Source: Callaeas wilsoni
Taxonomy: Eukaryota > Chordata > Aves > Passeriformes > Callaeidae
Assembly: GCA_013398955.1 (NCBI GenBank)
Contig: VWPU01006173.1
Location: 24,241 to 88,240, forward strand
Reading direction: 5' to 3'
Length of the DNA: 64,000 nt
The notes under the pieces are model-generated. The model searched no databases and was not told the origin of the DNA. It saw only the letters and a program-made list of their open reading frames with translations. Both the position numbers and the translations under genes were made by a program. Shown in pieces: positions 63,330 to 64,000 of the stretch (positions are counted from its first letter, which is position 1; each line of letters opens with the position of its first letter).

Positions 63330-64000
63330 CCCAGTGCACTCAGCCGTGTGCTGCCAGGCACCATCCCCCCACCCTGACCAGACCCACGAACCCTGAACCA
63401 CCCTCCCTTCTCCTTATGCCTCTCCCCTCGCTGCTGGACCTCTGCTGACCGGGCAGGACTCTGCTTTCTCCCGCCCCCCAAACACGACACTCCTCCTCGG
63501 ACACTCCATCTCTCTCCCACACCCAGCCCCAAACCGCACCTTTGCCCTCCCCAGCACCCACGGGTGTCCCGGAGCTGCCAGCTCCCCTGGGGCTGCACCC
63601 TCCAGCAGCGACCTGCCTCGGGTGCCTCCATCACCTCCCTGAGCCCCGCTGCACCTCCCTCACCTGCCTTCTCCCTGTTGCCCACACCCCGCAGCCGCAC
63701 CGTCTCTCCCCTCGGCTCGCACTCCGTGCGTACGCTCCTGTCTCACCTGCCCGCGTTCGCCTGCGGGTGCCCCACAGACCTGCGCCCCACGGCACCTCCT
63801 GCCCGCGTGCCCCCCGGACACCCCTGCACCCACCGCACCTCCACGCCGCACCCCGGCACCTCTCACCCCTGCGCCCGACACCCCCGCACCTCCTGCTCGC
63901 CTGCCCCCGCACACCTGTGCCCCCCACATACCCCTGCACCCGCCACCCCCTACGCACCTGTGCCCGCACCCCCACCCAGCCGTGCCCCGCGCCCTGAGAG
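63330..64000. promoter_or_regulatory. GC- and CpG-rich edge segment, possible CpG island
   Basis: Composition changes sharply here to GC-rich DNA with many CpGs, alongside minisatellite-like repeats. It lies upstream of the recognised BSN exons in the direction of transcription, where a promoter or the GC-rich start exon would be expected. However, no Bassoon N-terminal sequence is readable on the minus strand. It could equally be a plain GC-rich minisatellite. Confidence 0.3.
63740..63990 (+). repeat. Degenerate GC-rich minisatellite-like array
   Basis: C-rich plus strand with repeated pieces such as GCACCTCCTGC (63792 and 63886, 94 bp apart), ACCCCTGCACC (near 63819 and 63930) and CACCTGTGCCC. 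Units are irregular. The minus strand has many runs of three or more G and could form G-quadruplexes. Long open frames on both strands here are by-products of composition. Confidence 0.65.

Larger units (their letters stand above)
42469..64000 (-). other. BSN: BSN upstream intron (partial), 5' of the 42069-42468 exon
   Basis: The exon at 42468 begins with a split codon, so at least one coding exon lies upstream on the minus strand. I looked for a Bassoon-type MGNE start in 42469-64000 and found none. I therefore read the region as intron, unless the GC-rich end holds an unrecognised first exon. It contains CR1 fragments at 44391-44559, 48868-48952, 54841-54990, 56881-56952 and 59064-59150, older CR1-like sequence at 51611-51765, several simple repeats, and GC-rich repetitive DNA from 63.3 kb. 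Other stretches (42.5-44.3, 45.3-48.8, 49-51.5, 52-54.8, 57-59, 59.5-63 kb) show nothing I can assign. Confidence 0.6.

Noticed and set aside
63230..63997. Long open frames on both strands, including a minus-strand V-G-N-R-E stretch near 63695
   Set aside because: I considered it as the Bassoon start exon because of the G-N-(E/R) similarity, but it lacks the MGNE start and the following sequence does not match. The frames are explained by GC-rich repeats.

Overview
The window is vertebrate nuclear DNA from a bird. The evidence is a dozen CR1-type LINE 3' fragments with the avian terminal motif (forms of 'TTGGAATGAGATGATCTTTAAGGTCC...CCAACCCAAACCATTC', on both strands), the absence of Alu/B1-type SINEs or L1, and vertebrate coding exons separated by introns of many kilobases. 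The exact bird lineage cannot be resolved by eye. There are no bacterial-style operons, rRNA, tRNA or CRISPR features.

The only gene I recognise is BSN (Bassoon), the giant scaffold protein of the presynaptic active zone. It is read from the minus strand, so transcription runs from high to low coordinates. Two internal coding exons are present. The exon at 42069-42468 encodes the conserved N-terminal region and the first three Cys pairs of zinc finger 1. The exon at 18251-19057 encodes the last Cys pair of zinc finger 1, a Pro/Gln/Ser-rich linker, a block also conserved in Piccolo, and the first three Cys pairs of zinc finger 2. The intron between them is 23,011 bp. The start-codon exon was not found and probably lies upstream, beyond 64000. 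The exon that completes zinc finger 2 lies below position 1. Nearly all of the window is therefore intronic: over 18 kb of the intron after the second exon, the complete 23-kb intron, and about 21.5 kb of the intron before the first exon seen.

The introns hold scattered CR1 fragments (six in each orientation), two clusters of much older and strongly decayed CR1-like sequence (22399-23240, with a younger CR1 inserted inside it, and 51611-51765), simple repeats, a CpG-rich segment at about 26.7-27.35 kb, and a very GC-rich, partly minisatellite-like end at 63.3-64.0 kb.

The most interesting unexplained signal is at 28578-29042 on the minus strand, inside the 23-kb intron. Three short, phase-compatible putative exons with GT-AG borders would encode an unrecognised protein of about 88 residues with two hydrophobic segments and coding-like GC-ending codons. 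It could be a small nested gene, an alternative BSN terminal exon, a pseudogene, or chance. I saw no other convincing novel system; the remaining open reading frames look like random or GC-driven ones.
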